From: Clostridium sp. M62/1
GTDB taxonomy: Bacteria > Bacillota > Clostridia > Lachnospirales > Lachnospiraceae
Assembly: GCF_020736365.1 (NCBI RefSeq)
Contig: NZ_CP085988.1
Coordinates: 2,548,001-2,612,000 of the forward strand
Reading direction: 5' to 3'
Length of the DNA: 64,000 bases
Shown: in pieces, positions 53,531 through 63,572 of the stretch
Position numbering within the stretch: the stretch's first letter is position 1
Layout: each line of letters starts with the position of its first letter
The notes under the pieces: model-generated
Seen by the model: only the letters and a program-made list of their open reading frames with translations
Database searches by the model: none
Told to the model about the DNA's origin: nothing
Translations under genes and position numbers: made by a program

Positions 53531-54982
53531 TTAGACTGTGCCATGCTTCTTGGATGGACGTCCCTCTCTTTTTGTGAATAACATCTCAAATGCGGCAATT
53601 ACGCGCTGTCTTGTCTCCTCCGCCTTGATAATATCGTCCACATAACCTCTCCTTGCTGCAGCCTCAGCGCTGGACTGGAGCTTTTCATACTCGGACGCCT
53701 TCTCGGCAATCAGAGCAGCGGCATTGTCAGACGCCTGAATCTCCTCTGCATACATGATCTTGGCTGCTGCTGTTTTGTCCATCATTCCGATCTTTGCAGA
53801 CGGCCATGCATATACAATATCGGCTCCGATGGATTTGCTGTTCATGGTTACGTAAGCACTTCCATATGCCTCTCCCACTACCACAGTTACCTTCGGAACA
53901 TCTGCATTGGCAAACGCGTATGTCAGCCTTCCTGCTGCCTTCGCGATTTTCTTTTCCGTGCACTTGCACTGCTTGTAGCCCTTTGCATTTACAAGCGTCA
54001 GCACAGGGATTCCAAAGGCATCACAGAAGTTCACAAACTCTGCCGCCTTCTCACATCCGCGGGCGGAGAGAGCTGCATCAAATTCCTCAGTTTTCTCGTT
54101 TTCATCATTCAAAATTTCTGTGCGGTTAGCCACACAGCCGACAGTTGTGCCATTTAAGCGGATAAATCCAACTGCCATATCCGGGCCGTAATTTTTCTTC
54201 ACCTCGAAGAAGAAGTAATTGTCGGAAATCATGGAGAGAGCCTTTCCTGTGTCTCCCCTGAATCCCTCAATATTTTCGCAGAGGCGGTTTAAGTCGTCGC
54301 TGCACTCGTCATAGGACATGTCATCCTCATTGTTTGCCGGAAGGATGGATACGAGGGTCCGCATCTTTTCTAAGATCTCCTCCTCTGTTCCAACCATATC
54401 CGCCAGACCGCACTCTCTGCTCTGGAAGTCTGCTGAGGCTGTATCGCACTTGGAATCGTCATTGCCGGAAAGAGCATTGGGGGAGTTGACAAACAGTTTT
54501 CCCTTCTCCTCCATAAATACAAAGTCAGCAAGAGCAGAAGAGACGGCCATCCCGCCTCCGCAGGTTCCAAATACCGCACAGAGCTGAGGCACCACGCCTG
54601 AGGCCATTGTCTGATTAAGATACATCTGCCCGAAGCCGTCCAGAGCATCTGTGCCCTCCTGAAGTCTTAATCCCGAGCAGTCTAATAGTCCAATCACCGG
54701 CGCGCCCATCTTCATGGCCATGCGGTAGATATTCGCAATCTTTTTTGCGTGCATCTCACCTACAGAGCCTCCCATCACAGACGCATCCTGGCTGTACACG
54801 TACACAAGGCTGCCCTCAATGGTTCCGTAGCCTGTGATTACGCCGTCTGCGCTGGTCTCCTGTGCCGTCATGTTGAAGTCTGTGCTTCTCGCTGTCACAT
54901 AAGAACCAACTTCAACAAAACTGTTATCATCAAGTAAAGCTTCGATTCTTTTACCTGCTGATGTTTTTGCTGAATTACTCAT
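53531..54982 (-). CDS. mmdA: Carboxyl transferase, methylmalonyl-CoA decarboxylase alpha/12S-type
   Basis: A protein of ~483 residues in the acyl-CoA carboxyltransferase family: GYGTIEGSLVYVYSQDASVM, GLLDCSGLRLQEG, AVFGTCGGGMAVSSALADFV, NAKGYKQCKC and VVVGEAYGSAYVTMNSKSIG. It moves CO2 between an acyl-CoA (methylmalonyl-CoA or similar) and biotin. The ATG at 54982 follows GGAGG; the longer upstream frame has no homology-like sequence. It is the first gene of the cluster, with a promoter at 55065-55093. The exact CoA substrate cannot be told. Confidence 0.88.
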   Translation of the reverse strand: MSNSAKTSAGKRIEALLDDNSFVEVGSYVTARSTDFNMTAQETSADGVITGYGTIEGSLVYVYSQDASVMGGSVGEMHAKKIANIYRMAMKMGAPVIGLLDCSGLRLQEGTDALDGFGQMYLNQTMASGVVPQLCAVFGTCGGGMAVSSALADFVFMEEKGKLFVNSPNALSGNDDSKCDTASADFQSRECGLADMVGTEEEILEKMRTLVSILPANNEDDMSYDECSDDLNRLCENIEGFRGDTGKALSMISDNYFFFEVKKNYGPDMAVGFIRLNGTTVGCVANRTEILNDENEKTEEFDAALSARGCEKAAEFVNFCDAFGIPVLTLVNAKGYKQCKCTEKKIAKAAGRLTYAFANADVPKVTVVVGEAYGSAYVTMNSKSIGADIVYAWPSAKIGMMDKTAAAKIMYAEEIQASDNAAALIAEKASEYEKLQSSAEAAARRGYVDDIIKAEETRQRVIAAFEMLFTKREGRPSKKHGTV

Positions 54983-55394
54983 TTTGCAGTCCTCCATTTT
55001 GAAATAGTTTGACATGGAATGCTTTCGTAAAAGATACCTTTTCGTTGCAGTCCCATTTTCGCCTAGTATATATTGTATATGGTTATCCCTCAAATTGCAA
55101 GTTTTATTAAACATATCTGACATATTTTTGTTGTTTTGTTACACTTTTCCATATGGAACTCTTTAAAAAGACTACTCGCTTCATATAAACTCCGCAGGCG
55201 GCTGCAGACATCCTGTTTCCAGTCTGCTCCCCAACTTACATATTTTATCAATATAACTGCCGGACAGACCGCTCATACTACTAAGGAATCAGATTCCGGT
55301 GATTTTGTGCAGCCGGTATTTTAGAATCACAGCCGGCAGCTGCAAAATCCCATTATTTACTATTCAAATATTCAAAGAAAGGAAGGTGGAACAG
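54983..55394. other. Divergent control region between the decarboxylase cluster and cotJA
   Basis: It holds the decarboxylase promoter on the minus strand. The plus side must contain the sporulation promoter of cotJ, but I cannot fix a sigma-E site with confidence. No other gene seen. Confidence 0.5.
55065..55093 (-). promoter_or_regulatory. Promoter of the decarboxylase cluster
   Basis: On the minus strand TTGAGG (55093-55088) and TATACT (55070-55065) are 17 bases apart, about 80 bases upstream of the mmdA start. Confidence 0.55.
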
Positions 55395-55592
55395 ATGACT
55401 GCAGCATCCAGCAATGAAACAGCAGCCTGCCGATGCCATTTGAGCCTTGCCATTGTTTCCGTGCCGTCCCAGCCCTGGGAAAAGCCGATGGAGCTTGAAA
55501 CAGCTCTCTGCAGGGGAACTGTATTTGAAAGTCTTGACATGCCGTTTTTTGTAGGAGGTGAGAAGCATGACCAGCAGCACATCATCATCTGA
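55395..55592 (+). CDS. cotJA: Spore coat-associated protein CotJA
   Basis: A 65-residue protein with the CotJA core SLAIVSVPSQPWEKPME, then ALCRGTVFESLDMPFF. GGAAGGTGG precedes the ATG at 55395. It overlaps cotJB. It is made in the mother cell and recruited to the spore coat with CotJB and CotJC, which shows that the organism sporulates or descends from sporulators. Confidence 0.88.
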   Translation: MTAASSNETAACRCHLSLAIVSVPSQPWEKPMELETALCRGTVFESLDMPFFVGGEKHDQQHIII

Positions 55593-55848
55593 CCGAACCT
55601 CTCTGCTGAGGGAGATCGATAAAATCAGCTTTGCAGTCAATGAGTTTACGCTCTTTTTGGACACCCATCCCGACTGTCAGGAAGCTCTCCTTGCTTTTAA
55701 CAGCGCAGCCAAAACCCGAAAAGAGCTTATGAAGCAGTACGCCGATGCCTACGGTCCTCTGACCGTCGACTGCATAAGTGCCGAGGGCCCTGCCGATCAC
55801 TGGAGCTGGCAGGATGGCCCCGCGCCCTGGGAAGGAGGAATCATCTGA
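55567..55848 (+). CDS. cotJB: Spore coat protein CotJB
   Basis: A 93-residue protein (LREIDKISFAVNEFTLFLDT, then YADAYGPLTVDC) matching CotJB. ATG at 55567 follows AGGAGG at good spacing. Its stop overlaps the start of cotJC (TGATG). Confidence 0.9.
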   Translation: MTSSTSSSDRTSLLREIDKISFAVNEFTLFLDTHPDCQEALLAFNSAAKTRKELMKQYADAYGPLTVDCISAEGPADHWSWQDGPAPWEGGII

Positions 55849-56465
55849 TGTGGAATTATGAAAAAAGGCTTCAGTTTCCCGTAAAAATTACGAATACCTG
55901 TCCCAAAACAGCCCGGCTCATCATCAGCCAGTTTGGCGGGCCGGACGGGGAGCTGGCTGCTTCCATGCGGTATTTGTCCCAGCGCTATTCCATGCCCTGC
56001 AAAAAGATCGGCGGTCTTCTCACCGACATCGGCACGGAGGAGCTGGCCCATCTGGAAATGATCTGCGCCATTATCTATCAGCTCACTAAAAACATGACAG
56101 TGGATGACGCCAGAACTGCAGGCTTTGACGCTTACTATATCGATCACACAGCAGCAGTCTGGCCTCAGGCTGCAGGAGGAATTCCCTTCAATGCCTGTGA
56201 ATTTCAGAGCAAGGGAGATGCCATCACAGATTTAACGGAGGATCTGGCGGCTGAACAGAAGGCACGAACCACTTACGACAACCTGCTGCGCATTATTACC
56301 GATCCCGACGTGCGCGCTCCCCTTCAGTTTCTGCGCGCAAGGGAGATCGTTCATTTTCAGCGTTTCGGTGAGGCCTTAGAGAATCTCAAGGATTCCCTTG
56401 ACTCGAAGAACTACTATTATTTTAACCCTGAATTTGACAAGCAATTCAATAAACCCACCCTTTAG
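55848..56465 (+). CDS. cotJC: Spore coat protein CotJC (manganese-catalase family)
   Basis: A 205-residue ferritin-like four-helix protein of the manganese catalase family. Metal-ligand regions are visible: GGPDGELAASMRYLSQRY (Glu), IGTEELAHLEMI (E..H), DLAAEQKARTTYDNLL (Glu) and REIVHFQRFGEAL (E..H). It may remove peroxide at the spore surface. It is the last gene of the operon, followed by a strong terminator. Confidence 0.93.
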   Translation: MWNYEKRLQFPVKITNTCPKTARLIISQFGGPDGELAASMRYLSQRYSMPCKKIGGLLTDIGTEELAHLEMICAIIYQLTKNMTVDDARTAGFDAYYIDHTAAVWPQAAGGIPFNACEFQSKGDAITDLTEDLAAEQKARTTYDNLLRIITDPDVRAPLQFLRAREIVHFQRFGEALENLKDSLDSKNYYYFNPEFDKQFNKPTL

Positions 56466-56597
56466 CAGAGGTTCCTGGCAGGAATGCGGGCATAAAATCC
56501 CACCACGCCGGCGCGAAGCTGCTAAGGAGACCTTTTTCCTCCGTTCGAAGATCAGAGCCTGCCAGCTGTCTTATGCCATGAGGCACTTCGCGGAAGT

Positions 56598-56648
56598 AAA
56601 AACGGCCGCCGGATTCCTTATTCAGAATCCGGCGGCCGAACCGTTTTT
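56598..56648. terminator. Bidirectional terminator between cotJC and the Bax-inhibitor-like gene
   Basis: CGGCCGCCGGATTC pairs perfectly with GAATCCGGCGGCCG, extended by AAAACGG/CCGTTTT, with A- and T-runs on the two sides. It separates two convergent genes. Confidence 0.85.
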
Positions 56649-56732
56649 CGATGCCGAAGTATCACGTGCATCTGAATGCTCCGAGCAGAAATTTATTTTA
56701 ACACTCTTTCCGCTGCGGCAGCGTGCCAAACA

Positions 56733-57443
56733 CTAATTCCTGTTCCTCGCAAACAATCTTAACAGATATAAAAACAGGTTGATGAAATCAAGGTAGAGCT
56801 GAAGGGCTGAGAATATGGACGCCTTGGCAAGCAGCTCGCTGTTGCTGGAAAAATACTCATAGTTTCTGCGGATCATCCCCACATCGTAAGCGGTGAGAGC
56901 CAGGAATATGATAATTCCCAGGTAGCAGATGCCTGTCTCCATAGCAGTCAAATTTAAAAACATGGAGAGCAGATTAAACACAATCAGAAACAGAAGACCT
57001 CCTATTAAAAGGGGGCGGATTCTGGACAGATCGATCTTTGCCACATAAGATACCGCAGCCATCAGTCCAAAAAATACCGACGTCGCTCCGAAAATAAAAA
57101 TCAGCATTCCTGAGCCGATAAGCAGAAAATAGGCGGAAAATACGATCCCGTTTAACGCTGCGTAAAAGAGAAACATGGCTCTGGCCGCTGACACAGAAAT
57201 CTTGTGAATTCTGGCAGACATACTGATAACCACAAAAAGCTCAATTCCCGTGATCACAAAAATACCATAGGGATTTGAGAATACCAGCATCGTAATCCCT
57301 GTTGCATATCCCGTGTATGCCATCGCAAAGGTGACGAGAAGCCCTGCAAACATCCACAGAAATGTTTTAGCCGTGTATGTAGAAAGACTTTCCCCGGCGA
57401 AACCTTCAGCCTGGCCGTACTGGTTCATAGAATTGTACTCCAT
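56733..57443 (-). CDS. Bax inhibitor-1/YccA family membrane protein
   Basis: A protein of ~236 residues with seven hydrophobic segments and the family end (LTAYDVGMIRRNYEY, LQLYLDFINLFLYLLRLF). Relatives are pH-dependent calcium leak channels or partners of membrane proteases. GGAAGG lies directly before an ATG at 57449; the ATG at 57443 has better spacing and was chosen. Confidence 0.9.
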   Translation of the reverse strand: MEYNSMNQYGQAEGFAGESLSTYTAKTFLWMFAGLLVTFAMAYTGYATGITMLVFSNPYGIFVITGIELFVVISMSARIHKISVSAARAMFLFYAALNGIVFSAYFLLIGSGMLIFIFGATSVFFGLMAAVSYVAKIDLSRIRPLLIGGLLFLIVFNLLSMFLNLTAMETGICYLGIIIFLALTAYDVGMIRRNYEYFSSNSELLAKASIFSALQLYLDFINLFLYLLRLFARNRN

Positions 57444-57493
57444 ATGCATCCTTCCTTTCTTAAAAAACGCTTCAGATACCCATAGATTAGCAC

Positions 57494-57540
57494 AACAGCC
57501 GGAATGTGTCTACTGTTTTCTCACATTTCCGGCTGTTTTT
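57494..57540. terminator. Hairpin between the MATE gene and the Bax-inhibitor-like gene
   Basis: AACAGCCGGAATGTG pairs with CACATTTCCGGCTGTT. The T-run is on the plus strand only, so its service to the minus-strand MATE gene is uncertain. Confidence 0.45.
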
Positions 57541-57635
57541 CTGCAGCAGTCCAGCCCCTGCTCTCTGCCGGCAGCTTGAACTGTCCCGTTTTCCGGTATT
57601 TTACAGCGTCCCGGAAGAAACTGGGGAGCAGAATT

Positions 57636-59060
57636 CTATGCTCTCCTGCGGCGTTTTCTCCGCAGTCCAGGCAGCTTTACATTAAATTTTTTCAGTGAAC
57701 TGAAACAATAAAAATAAATCAGGAACAGGATACTTGTAATGCTCCATGTCAGCGGATAGCTGAAAATTACCGTCATGATATTGGGGCTGATCGGGACTGC
57801 AATTAAAATCCAGATCACACGGAGAGCGCATACGCCGAGAGCCGTCATTATCATGGGAATCCAGCAGTCGCCCGTTCCGCGCAGGGAGCCGGAGAGAATC
57901 TCAATACAGACATAGGTCACAAAGGTGGGGACCAGGAAATGGAGAATCTGCATTCCCTTTTCAATTACTGCCGCATCTGTCGTAAACATGAGATAAATGT
58001 AGCCGCCTCCCAGATAGAGGGAAACGCTCAGTAAAATTGTGATGAGGAAGCTGAGCCCCAGGCAGACATAAATTCCTCTCTTCACCCGATCCATCTTCCC
58101 TGCACCGTAATTCTGTCCTACGAATGTGGTGACGGAAATTCCCAGGGCGCTGATAATCATCCAGTAAACACTGTCGATTTTGCTGTAGGCTGTCCAGGCA
58201 GCCACGGTATCTGTACCCAGGGAATTCACGCTGCTCTGAATGATGATGTTGGATGCAGAGTACATGACAGACTGAAGGCCGGCAGGAAGACCGATCCGCA
58301 CAATCCTCATTACCATATAGAGGTTCAGGCGTATCTTTTTGATGACCAGCTTGTATGTATCCTCAGTCTTCAGGAGCCGCCTTGTAATCAGCACCGCGCT
58401 GACAAGCTGGGATGCAATCGTGGCTATCGCCGCTCCTCTCACATCCATCTTAAGTCCGACTACCAGCGCCAGGTCGAGAACAATGTTTGTCAGACAGCTG
58501 GCCATCAGGTAATAGAGCGGACGTTTGGAATCTCCCACTGCACGCAGGATTCCTGCACCCATATTGTAGATCAGGTTGGGGATAATTCCCAAAAAGTAGA
58601 TTCTGATATAGGACAGAGAATAACTCATAATGTCCTCTGGTGTCCCCATGGCACGCAGAGCAATCGGTGAACAGAAAATACCGATCAGCATCAGTCCCAC
58701 ACCGCAGGCCAGGGAAAAGGCAATGGCCGTGTGAACCGCCTCGCTGACACGCTTCGCCCTTCCGCCGCCGTAAAACTGCGCGATGATTACTGTAGCTCCT
58801 GATGAGAGTCCCACGAAAAAGCCGACCAGAAGGTTGATCAGCGTTCCCGTGCTGCCTCCAACTGCCGCCAGGGCCTCCTTGCCGACAAAGCGTCCCACTA
58901 TAACAGCGTCCACGGTATTGTAAAGCTGCTGAAAAAATGTACCGAACAGAATGGGGAAGAAGAAAATAAGGAGCTGCTGCCAGATAACCCCCTCTGTTAT
59001 CCCGTTGCCGCGCCCTGATTTTTTCTCCTCCATCCTCTGACTTTCTGCCGTAGCTCTCAT
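57636..59060 (-). CDS. MATE family efflux transporter
   Basis: A 474-residue membrane protein with twelve predicted helices. Family marks are FPILFGTFFQQLYNTVDAVI, VGRFVGKEALAAVGGS, AVGDSKRPLYYL and SLRGTGDCWIPM. It exports drugs or cationic compounds using a sodium or proton gradient. GAGGAG precedes the ATG. It looks monocistronic, and the substrate is not predictable. Confidence 0.93.
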   Translation of the reverse strand: MRATAESQRMEEKKSGRGNGITEGVIWQQLLIFFFPILFGTFFQQLYNTVDAVIVGRFVGKEALAAVGGSTGTLINLLVGFFVGLSSGATVIIAQFYGGGRAKRVSEAVHTAIAFSLACGVGLMLIGIFCSPIALRAMGTPEDIMSYSLSYIRIYFLGIIPNLIYNMGAGILRAVGDSKRPLYYLMASCLTNIVLDLALVVGLKMDVRGAAIATIASQLVSAVLITRRLLKTEDTYKLVIKKIRLNLYMVMRIVRIGLPAGLQSVMYSASNIIIQSSVNSLGTDTVAAWTAYSKIDSVYWMIISALGISVTTFVGQNYGAGKMDRVKRGIYVCLGLSFLITILLSVSLYLGGGYIYLMFTTDAAVIEKGMQILHFLVPTFVTYVCIEILSGSLRGTGDCWIPMIMTALGVCALRVIWILIAVPISPNIMTVIFSYPLTWSITSILFLIYFYCFSSLKKFNVKLPGLRRKRRRRA

Positions 59061-59251
59061 ACTCTTCTCCTCTTTCAGTCTCAGGATTTTTCTCTTGTTT
59101 TGAATCGTTTCTCAATTTAAGTTTTTAAACTTTTTCTCTCTTTGGATTTCAGGCCTCCTCAGCCCTGCTCTGATTTCCTCCATGGGAAATCTTTATAAAA
59201 CAGCTTCCGCAACAGTTTCCGGCTCACGTCCATTGGTTTCTCTGCCATCCG

Positions 59252-60523
59252 TCAGTTCAGCTCAGCAATCCTTGTAACTGCCACATAAATATGTGAAATC
59301 TTATACCAGGTAGCAAAATCCACTACTCCCGTCTGCGGGAGTCCGAAAATAGACTGGAAGGTTCTCACGGCCTCCGCTGTAGCCGGGCCATAAATTCCAT
59401 CGGGCTGTATTCTCGGAATGGCTGTATAGATTGTGGCGATCGCATCGAGCTGCTCCTGCATCTGGCGCACCTTGCTGCCGCGTGAGCCGATGGTAAGATC
59501 GGTTCCGGGAAAAGATGCAGGAATTCCCGATATCTGCTCTGCTGTATTGATATACATATCATTTCCGTAGAAGCTTCTCAGAATTTCAATCGGGCTGTAG
59601 CCCTGCTCCCCGAGGGCACAGGACCCCCACTGTGTCATCCAGTTAGGGCAGCTTACTCTTACTCCGTCACAGTACTGTGTCAGGATTGGCTGCTTCACAT
59701 CCGGTCTGGACAGATAGCTGTCAAAAATATCATCTACCACCACAGAGATCGTGTCGAAAATGTCTCTTCCGTAAATCCACTTGTGGTCAAAGGCTGTGGA
59801 GGAAGTAATGGTAAAATCGTAGCCCTGATTTCGATACCATTCTGTGTATACACGGTTCAGGGTAAAGGACATTATTGCCAGCACGTTGGCCACGATTGTG
59901 GCCTGCGGCCAGGTGGCGTAAATCTCGCTGCAGGCCACATTCTTTATGTAGTCGCGGTAAGGCACGTAATAATCCTTTGCGCTCCTGTCGGTAGGCACTC
60001 CGTCGTGAACAACGATAGTCTGTGGGACCACCACCCGGCTCAGGACAATCTCGCCGCTCTCGGTCACTGGCTTAATCTCTGCTTCCGCAATCTTGGGCGG
60101 ATAGGTCTCATACAGCGTATGCCCCGGAATATTGATATTGGCCATCTGATCGGTATTCACCACAATCGGCCGCATCCGCACCGGCTGTATGGCCGTAATG
60201 CCGGGCAGAACCTCCGTGCCCGTAATGTCCACCGCTTCATATCCTGGAGCTGAAATATGAAGATTATAAACGCTGTATGGGCGCACTGTATTCTCGCTTT
60301 CAAGGCTCAGAGCAAGAGGAGGAGTATCCAGTTCCACGCTCTCCGTCTGCCCGGAGTTGTCTGTGGCCAGCTCTTCAAGAACTCTGCCGTCCTCCTCCTG
60401 AACAGTCACCACCGCATCCTGTATGGGAAAATTGTTCTCCTCATTGACTACATCCACCTGTAAATACCCGCGTCCTCCGGCTGCCGCCTCGCAGGCCCTA
60501 ACTCCTGTCATATATCCGCGCAT
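59252..60523 (-). CDS. SleC-like spore cortex-lytic protein (SpoIID-like and peptidoglycan-binding domains)
   Basis: A 423-residue protein, close in size and layout to SleC of clostridia. It has an N-terminal beta domain (GYLQVDVVNEENNFPIQDAV, ATDNSGQTESVELDTPPLAL, YNLHISAPGYEAVDITG), a SpoIID-like transglycosylase domain (YIKNVACSEIYATWP with the candidate catalytic Glu; CPNWMTQWGSCALGEQGYSP) and a C-terminal peptidoglycan-binding repeat (GSRGSKVRQMQEQLD, DGIYGPATAEAVRTFQ). No clear signal peptide is visible. SleC-type enzymes break the spore cortex at germination. AGAGGTT precedes the ATG. Confidence 0.8.
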   Translation of the reverse strand: MRGYMTGVRACEAAAGGRGYLQVDVVNEENNFPIQDAVVTVQEEDGRVLEELATDNSGQTESVELDTPPLALSLESENTVRPYSVYNLHISAPGYEAVDITGTEVLPGITAIQPVRMRPIVVNTDQMANINIPGHTLYETYPPKIAEAEIKPVTESGEIVLSRVVVPQTIVVHDGVPTDRSAKDYYVPYRDYIKNVACSEIYATWPQATIVANVLAIMSFTLNRVYTEWYRNQGYDFTITSSTAFDHKWIYGRDIFDTISVVVDDIFDSYLSRPDVKQPILTQYCDGVRVSCPNWMTQWGSCALGEQGYSPIEILRSFYGNDMYINTAEQISGIPASFPGTDLTIGSRGSKVRQMQEQLDAIATIYTAIPRIQPDGIYGPATAEAVRTFQSIFGLPQTGVVDFATWYKISHIYVAVTRIAELN

Positions 60524-60617
60524 CGCAATAACCTCTCTTAAATATTCTTCTCTGGTTACTATATGATATAATCCGGTCCGCGAACATATGACTTCGCCTG
60601 ATTTTTTGTTTTCTGTC

Positions 60618-62414
60618 CTACTCTACCGGTCTGGTGGCAGCCTCAAGCCACTTTCTGTCATCCTCCTCAAGATGAGGTGCCATCACCTCGTATACCTGTC
60701 TGTGGTAGGTGTTCAAAAGTTCAATATCACGTTTTTCCATCCACTTTGTGTCAATGGCGTCCCGATCAATCGGAACCCAGGTGAGGTTTTCAAACTGCAT
60801 GAACTGGCCGTACTCGTTTTTCTCTGCCTTTACGCAGAGCATCAGATTCTCCGTCCTGATTCCGAATTTTCCCTCAAAATACAGGCCGGGCTCGTCAGAG
60901 GTCACCATTCCCTCCTCAAAAACGGCGTTGTCCTGGCGTTCCGGAACGACCCTCCAGCGCACTCCGTTGGGACGCTCGTGCACATTCAGAAGGTATCCTA
61001 CTCCGTGGCCCGTTCCGTGGTTGAAATCAAGTCCCTCTCTCCAGAGAAGCTCCCTGGCAGCCAGATCGAAGTTATACCCATGGCAGCCATAGGGGAATTT
61101 CACATTCAGAAGCCTCAGCATGCAGGCCGCAACCAGAGTAAAGTACTTCTTTTCTTCCTCCGTCACCGGTCCTAAGGCGATCGTTCTTGTAATGTCTGTG
61201 GTTCCCTCATAGTACTGACCGCCGGAATCTACCAGATAAAGCCCCCTTGGCTCCAGCTTTTTATTAGTCTCCGGTGTCGCGGAATAGTGGCAGAGAGCCG
61301 CATTTTCCCCGTATGCGGAGATGGTGTTAAAGCTCAGGCCCAGGCAGCCCTCGGTCTCCATTCTCAGGCGATCCAGATGCGCCTCAGCAGACATCTCGTC
61401 CATCTCGATCTTGCCCACATTTTCCTTCATCCAGCGCAGGTGGCGAATCATGGCCACAGCGTCCTTGATATGGGCCTTTCTTATATTCTCCATCTCTGTG
61501 GGATTCTTTACGGCCTTGGCGGCTGATGTGGGATTCATCTGATTCAGAATCTCATTTGTCCCGTCCAGGCTCTGGCAGATGGAAAAGTTCACATGACTCT
61601 TTTCCAGAAGAATTCTCTCGTTCCGGAAAGCCTTCACCAGTACATAGATATCATTGTACGGCATAATTCTGACTCCCAGGCCCTCCAGGTACTCCCGTAC
61701 TGCCTGGTCCATCGTCTTCTCATTGATAAACAGGAACAGCTTTTCCTCCGTAATGACCATATAGGAGAGTACAACCGGATTGCAGGGAACGTCGTTTCCG
61801 CGGATATTGAGGAGCCATACAATGTCGTCCAGAGTTGTCAGGATATGGACTGTGGCCCTCTTTTTCCTCATCTCTTCCCTGAGCTCTGCAATCTTCTGTG
61901 CTGCTGTTTTACCGACATATTTCACATCCAGGACCCACACCTTTTCTGCCGGAAGCTCCGGGCGTTCCTTCCACAGAAGGCCGATCAGATCCTCCTCGCT
62001 GGAAGCCGTTACGGCTTTCTTTTTCAGGCGGCTGAGCAGTCCCTCTCCCATCTCGTCATTCACTACGCGGCCGTCAAAGCCCAGCACACCGTTTTCCGGC
62101 ATCTTATCTGACAGGTACTCTTCGATGGTGGGCACGCCCTCCTGTCCCATCCTGAAGAGCTTCACCTCGCTGCCGTCAAGCTGTTTGCCCGCCTGGACAA
62201 AATAGCGGCCGTCTGTCCAGAGCCCTGCCTCGCTGCGGGTAATCACGGCTGTTCCTGCTGAGCCTGTGAAACCTGTAATAAACTCTCTGCACTTAAAATG
62301 ATCCCCCACATACTCAGACTCATGGAAATCTGCTGTGGGTACCAGGTAGGCATCGATTCCGCGCTCCTCCATCAGCCCGCGGAGAGCCTCAATTCTTTCA
62401 TTCACTGTATTCAT
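60618..62414 (-). CDS. Xaa-Pro aminopeptidase (aminopeptidase P family, M24B)
   Basis: A 598-residue protein with two creatinase-like N-terminal domains and a C-terminal pita-bread metallopeptidase. The five metal ligands are visible: LVDSGGQYYEGTTDITRT (two Asp), GTGHGVGYLLNVHE (His), TSDEPGLYFEG (Glu) and IRTENL (Glu). It removes N-terminal residues before proline. The long form with three domains is like eukaryotic and Lachnospiraceae enzymes. ATG at 62414 follows AGGAGG. Confidence 0.93.
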   Translation of the reverse strand: MNTVNERIEALRGLMEERGIDAYLVPTADFHESEYVGDHFKCREFITGFTGSAGTAVITRSEAGLWTDGRYFVQAGKQLDGSEVKLFRMGQEGVPTIEEYLSDKMPENGVLGFDGRVVNDEMGEGLLSRLKKKAVTASSEEDLIGLLWKERPELPAEKVWVLDVKYVGKTAAQKIAELREEMRKKRATVHILTTLDDIVWLLNIRGNDVPCNPVVLSYMVITEEKLFLFINEKTMDQAVREYLEGLGVRIMPYNDIYVLVKAFRNERILLEKSHVNFSICQSLDGTNEILNQMNPTSAAKAVKNPTEMENIRKAHIKDAVAMIRHLRWMKENVGKIEMDEMSAEAHLDRLRMETEGCLGLSFNTISAYGENAALCHYSATPETNKKLEPRGLYLVDSGGQYYEGTTDITRTIALGPVTEEEKKYFTLVAACMLRLLNVKFPYGCHGYNFDLAARELLWREGLDFNHGTGHGVGYLLNVHERPNGVRWRVVPERQDNAVFEEGMVTSDEPGLYFEGKFGIRTENLMLCVKAEKNEYGQFMQFENLTWVPIDRDAIDTKWMEKRDIELLNTYHRQVYEVMAPHLEEDDRKWLEAATRPVE

Positions 62415-62561
62415 CTGCAAAACCTCCTGTTCCTTACTGTAATGATGGGCCGAAGTCCACACTCTGCCTCTGCATTTTCTGTCTTCCTGCCCAGAAAACT
62501 GACAGGTTCCCCCTGCTTTTCAGGCGGAAGAACAATTCCCGGTGTAAGTAAACCTTCCGTT

Positions 62562-63572
62562 TTAGAGCAGAAAAATATTGTGCTTCTCTGCCTCTGCCCG
62601 GATTCCATCGGGCCAGACGGAAGACTGCACCTCTCCGATGTGAGCCTTTCTCAGATAAAACATGCAGATTCTGGACTGGCCAATACCGCCTCCTACTGTG
62701 CAGGGAAGCTTGCCCTCCAAAAGTTCCTTCTGGAAAGTGAGCTCTGCCCTCTCCTCGCAGCCTGCCTTCTTTAACTGTTCTCTGAGCGTCTTCTCATCCA
62801 CGCGGATTCCCATGGAGGAGAGCTCCAGCGCGATATCGAGAACAGGATAGTACACGATAATATCACCGTTCAGCTTCCAGTCATCATAGTCCGGGGCCCG
62901 GCCGTCATGTCTCTCGCCGGAACGGAGCTTGTCACCTATCTGCTCAATAAACACTGCCTTGTGGAGCTTTGCAATCTTATATTCCCTCTCCTTGGGCGTG
63001 CAGTCCGGATACATGTCCTCCAGCTGCTGTGTTGTAACAAATTCGATGTGATCGGGAAGATATCTTCCTATATATTCATATTCATACGCCATGTAGTCCT
63101 CTGTCACCTTGAGAGCCTTGTACACAGCCTTTACGATAAGCTCCAGGGTCTCCCTGGTGCGCTCCTCTCTGGCAATGATCTTTTCCCAGTCCCACTGATC
63201 CACATAGATCGAGTGGATATTGTCGGTGTCCTCATCGCGTCGGATCGCGCTCATATCTGTGTAGAGTCCCTCACCGACTCCAAACCCGTACTGCTTCAGC
63301 GCCATTCTCTTCCATTTGGCAAGGGAATGGACAATCTCAGCCGGTCTGTCGCTTTGTTCCTTGATTCCAAAGGAAACGGGGCGTTCCACACCATTCAGGT
63401 TGTCGTTGAGTCCCGACTCAGGCAGCACGAACAGCGGCGCAGACACGCGCGTTAAATTTAGCTGCTTCGCAAGCTCCCTCTGAAAAAAATCCTTGATAAT
63501 CTTGATAGCCACCTGTGTTTCCCGAAGGCCGATGGCAGGTTCGTAGTTCTCTGGTACTATTAAGTGCTCCAT
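62562..63572 (-). CDS. asnA: Aspartate-ammonia ligase AsnA
   Basis: A 336-residue protein of the class-II-synthetase-like AsnA family: [61 protein letters not shown] and [20 protein letters not shown]. It makes asparagine from aspartate, ammonia and ATP. No T-box is seen upstream. It appears monocistronic. Confidence 0.96.
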   Translation of the reverse strand: MEHLIVPENYEPAIGLRETQVAIKIIKDFFQRELAKQLNLTRVSAPLFVLPESGLNDNLNGVERPVSFGIKEQSDRPAEIVHSLAKWKRMALKQYGFGVGEGLYTDMSAIRRDEDTDNIHSIYVDQWDWEKIIAREERTRETLELIVKAVYKALKVTEDYMAYEYEYIGRYLPDHIEFVTTQQLEDMYPDCTPKEREYKIAKLHKAVFIEQIGDKLRSGERHDGRAPDYDDWKLNGDIIVYYPVLDIALELSSMGIRVDEKTLREQLKKAGCEERAELTFQKELLEGKLPCTVGGGIGQSRICMFYLRKAHIGEVQSSVWPDGIRAEAEKHNIFLL

